In this document: piece after piece, positions 62,526 to 64,000 of the stretch
Layout: each line of letters begins with the position of its first letter
How positions within the stretch are numbered: the first letter of the stretch is position 1
NCBI RefSeq assembly: GCF_001940455.1
Contig: NZ_MKQR01000025.1
Coordinates: 101,164 to 165,163, forward strand
Length of the DNA: 64,000 nt
Reading direction: 5' to 3'
Origin: Actinokineospora bangkokensis
Lineage (GTDB): Bacteria; Actinomycetota; Actinomycetes; Mycobacteriales; Pseudonocardiaceae
Notes under the pieces: model-generated
Database searches by the model: none
The model's input: the letters and a program-made list of their open reading frames with translations, nothing else
What the model was told of the DNA's origin: nothing
Position numbers and translations under genes: made by a program

Positions 62526-63716
62526 TCACCAGTCCGGCCGCACCAGCTCCCCACCAGGCACGACCGGGGCGGCGCGGCCGGTGAGCGAGGCCCGCAGCGC
62601 CCGCGCGGCGAGCACCGCCTCCGCCGACTGGGCCAAGGCGGTGTCGAGCACGGCGCAGCCGGGGGTGGACAGCTCCTCGAGCGGCGGGCCGCCCGCGCAC
62701 GCCCTGGCCAGCAGCACCACCCGCCGCTCCCGGCGCAGCCGCGCCCGCGCGGCCAGGCCGACCCGCTCGCGCACCCGCACCGCCCGCGCGTCGCGCGCCC
62801 TGGCCCGCCCCACCGCCCGGTCGGCCCGGCGCAGCGCCCGCGCCCACTCCCGGTCCGCCCGGCGCACCACCCCGCCCAGCAGGCGCGCCCGCCGGGTGAG
62901 CGGCGACCCGTCGAAGGCGTGCCGCAGCACCAGCACCCAGGGCGCGGCCACCGCGCACCCGGCCAGCACCGCCCCCACCACCGACGCCACGCCCACCTGG
63001 TCGACCAGCTCGCCCTCGTAGCGCAGCCGCAGGAACACCGACGCCGCCGCGGCCGCGCTGACCAGCACCAGCAGCAGGCACAGCACCCCGAGCACGAGCG
63101 CGCGCGGCGGGAAGTCGGCCGCCGGGTCGTGCTCGCGGTCGGGGTAGGCGCTGTCGACCCGCCACCGCCACACCCGCCTGCCCACCTCCACCGCCAACTC
63201 GGCCTGCACCACGGCCCCGAACACCGCGAACGCGACGGCGGTGACGGCGGCCGCGGGCGCGGGGTCGGCCCAGTCGAGGTTGAGCAGCAACCCGAACACC
63301 ACCAGCAGCGCGACGGCGTCCACGAGCAGGAGCAGGTAGGACACCAGGGTGCCCCACGGCCCGCGCACCTGGTCGTGCAAGCCGATCCCGCGCCCGCGCT
63401 CCTCCTCGATGGCGGCCCGGGTGGCGCGCAGCTCCCCCTGCGCCTGCGCGGCCGTGCCCGTCCACTCCCCCCGCCCGCGCACCCGCGCCTCGGCGGCCAG
63501 GGCGTCCGCGCAGTGCAGCTCGACCGCGCGGACGGCCCGCAGGGTCCCGCCCACCCACGCGCACACGCGCCGCCCCCGCCAGCCGAGGCCCCGCAGGGCG
63601 CCCTCGAACCGCACCTGCTCCGCGGGCCCGCCCGCGCCCCCGGACCGCACGAGGAACTCCACCGCCCCCGCCCGCCGCGGCCGCACCCACCACCGCAGCG
63701 GCACCCGGGCCCTCAC
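62526..63716 (-). CDS. unknown membrane protein
   Basis: A 396-aa protein, very rich in Arg and Ala. Four hydrophobic segments are visible: LVSYLLLLVDAVALLVVFGL (about 124-146), VTAVAFAVFGAVVQAELAV (about 158-176), ALVLGVLCLLLVLVSAAAAA (about 206-228) and VASVVGAVLAGCAVAAPWVL (about 241-262). Long basic helices flank them. No family is recognised. GTG 63716 overlaps the stop of the OmpA-domain gene by GTGA, so the two are coupled and may form an envelope complex. Confidence 0.75.
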   Translation of the reverse strand: MRARVPLRWWVRPRRAGAVEFLVRSGGAGGPAEQVRFEGALRGLGWRGRRVCAWVGGTLRAVRAVELHCADALAAEARVRGRGEWTGTAAQAQGELRATRAAIEEERGRGIGLHDQVRGPWGTLVSYLLLLVDAVALLVVFGLLLNLDWADPAPAAAVTAVAFAVFGAVVQAELAVEVGRRVWRWRVDSAYPDREHDPAADFPPRALVLGVLCLLLVLVSAAAAASVFLRLRYEGELVDQVGVASVVGAVLAGCAVAAPWVLVLRHAFDGSPLTRRARLLGGVVRRADREWARALRRADRAVGRARARDARAVRVRERVGLAARARLRRERRVVLLARACAGGPPLEELSTPGCAVLDTALAQSAEAVLAARALRASLTGRAAPVVPGGELVRPDW

Positions 63717-64000
63717 GGGATCACCACCAGCGTCACGACCCGGTTCCGCTGGGCGGCGGCGGGCACCAGCGCCCCCGCGGCGTCGCGGTCGACGACCACC
63801 GGTTCGTCGAAGCCCACCCCCCGCACCGCCACGCGGTCTGGCGGGATGCCCAGGCCCGCCAAGCCGTCGCGCACCGCCCCCGCGCGGGCCAGGCTCAGCT
63901 CGCGCGCCGAGGCGGCGGGTCCGACGGAGGCGGTGTGGCCGGTCAGGGTGATGCGGGCGCCCGCGGGCAGGCGCTCGGCGACCTGGCGCAGGACCGGGAG
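63713..64000 (-). CDS. OmpA-domain protein, 3' part only
   Basis: The last 95 residues of a protein whose start lies beyond the window. ITLTGHTASVGPAASARELS, LARAGAVRDGLAGLGIPPDR and AAQRNRVVTLVVIP form an OmpA-like peptidoglycan-binding domain, with the typical TGHTxxxG, LSxxRAxAVxxxL and NRRV-like (NRVV) blocks. In Gram-positive actinobacteria such domains anchor envelope proteins to peptidoglycan. It is coupled by GTGA to the downstream membrane protein gene. Confidence 0.85.
   Translation of the reverse strand, partial: LPVLRQVAERLPAGARITLTGHTASVGPAASARELSLARAGAVRDGLAGLGIPPDRVAVRGVGFDEPVVVDRDAAGALVPAAAQRNRVVTLVVIP

Overview
The window is chromosomal DNA from a very GC-rich, filamentous-type actinobacterium. 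Several gene types point to Pseudonocardiales (Saccharothrix, Actinosynnema or Actinokineospora-like): an XRE/DUF5753 regulator with DUF397 partners, a calerythrin-like EF-hand protein, GTG and TTG starts, GTGA/ATGA stop-start overlaps, a SigD/ShbA-type sigma factor, a LAxTG (sortase E) surface protein and a class III [4Fe-4S] photolyase. The genus assignment is inference. No rRNA, tRNA, CRISPR array, prophage or transposase gene was seen, so most of the window reads as ordinary core or lineage-specific chromosome.

Layout. 0-12 kb: EF-hand protein, NDP-sugar dehydrogenase, Ada-AlkA fusion, an ABC-F/esterase pair, a secreted S1 protease, a class V aminotransferase, DUF1707 and SRPBCC proteins, and an XRE regulator with two DUF397 proteins. 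12-20 kb: a trehalose-from-glycogen operon treX-treY-treZ, translationally coupled, followed by an erythromycin-esterase-family gene. 20-24 kb: a Ser/Thr kinase divergent from a three-gene operon made of a 181-aa peptide of TADHGA.../GGAD repeats, a JmjC-type (ROX-like) oxygenase and a sucrase/ferredoxin-like Fe-S protein, then cutA. The three operon genes overlap by 4 nt at each junction, and I regard this as the most likely undescribed system here. 24-35.4 kb: a two-gene unit with a DUF2867 NAD-binding protein, then an iniB-iniA-iniC-like cell-envelope-stress cluster divergent from an Hsp70-like gene and a large ATP-binding LuxR regulator resembling IniR. 35-49 kb: regulator/enzyme pairs (TetR with an FAD monooxygenase, Lrp/AsnC, TetR with HIT), a metallo-beta-lactamase-fold protein, a sortase-type surface protein, and a photolyase whose four cluster cysteines have the PhrB spacing. 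49-64 kb: LysR, a secreted lipase, a phosphatase, a hotdog dehydratase, a fadE23/fadE24-like acyl-CoA dehydrogenase pair with a perfect palindrome upstream, a hydroxyacid dehydrogenase with a repeat-encoded N-terminus, SigD-like sigma, a methyltransferase, a MaoC hydratase, a flavin reductase lacking the expected C-terminal ferredoxin domain, and a membrane protein coupled to an OmpA-domain protein that runs off the window.

Intergenic DNA carries two dispersed repeat families. One is a 146-147 bp element with 30-bp terminal inverted repeats (copies at 8-154 and 54358-54503). Its two copies differ by compensatory changes in a stem. The other is a unit of about 100-122 bp containing one TTGTCCACA (DnaA-box-like) site (copies at 38896-39017, 49379-49480, 49535-49656 and 54575-54673). 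Both families lie downstream of genes and in the same orientation as the gene they follow. Mosaic, filled and apparently empty versions can be compared inside the window.
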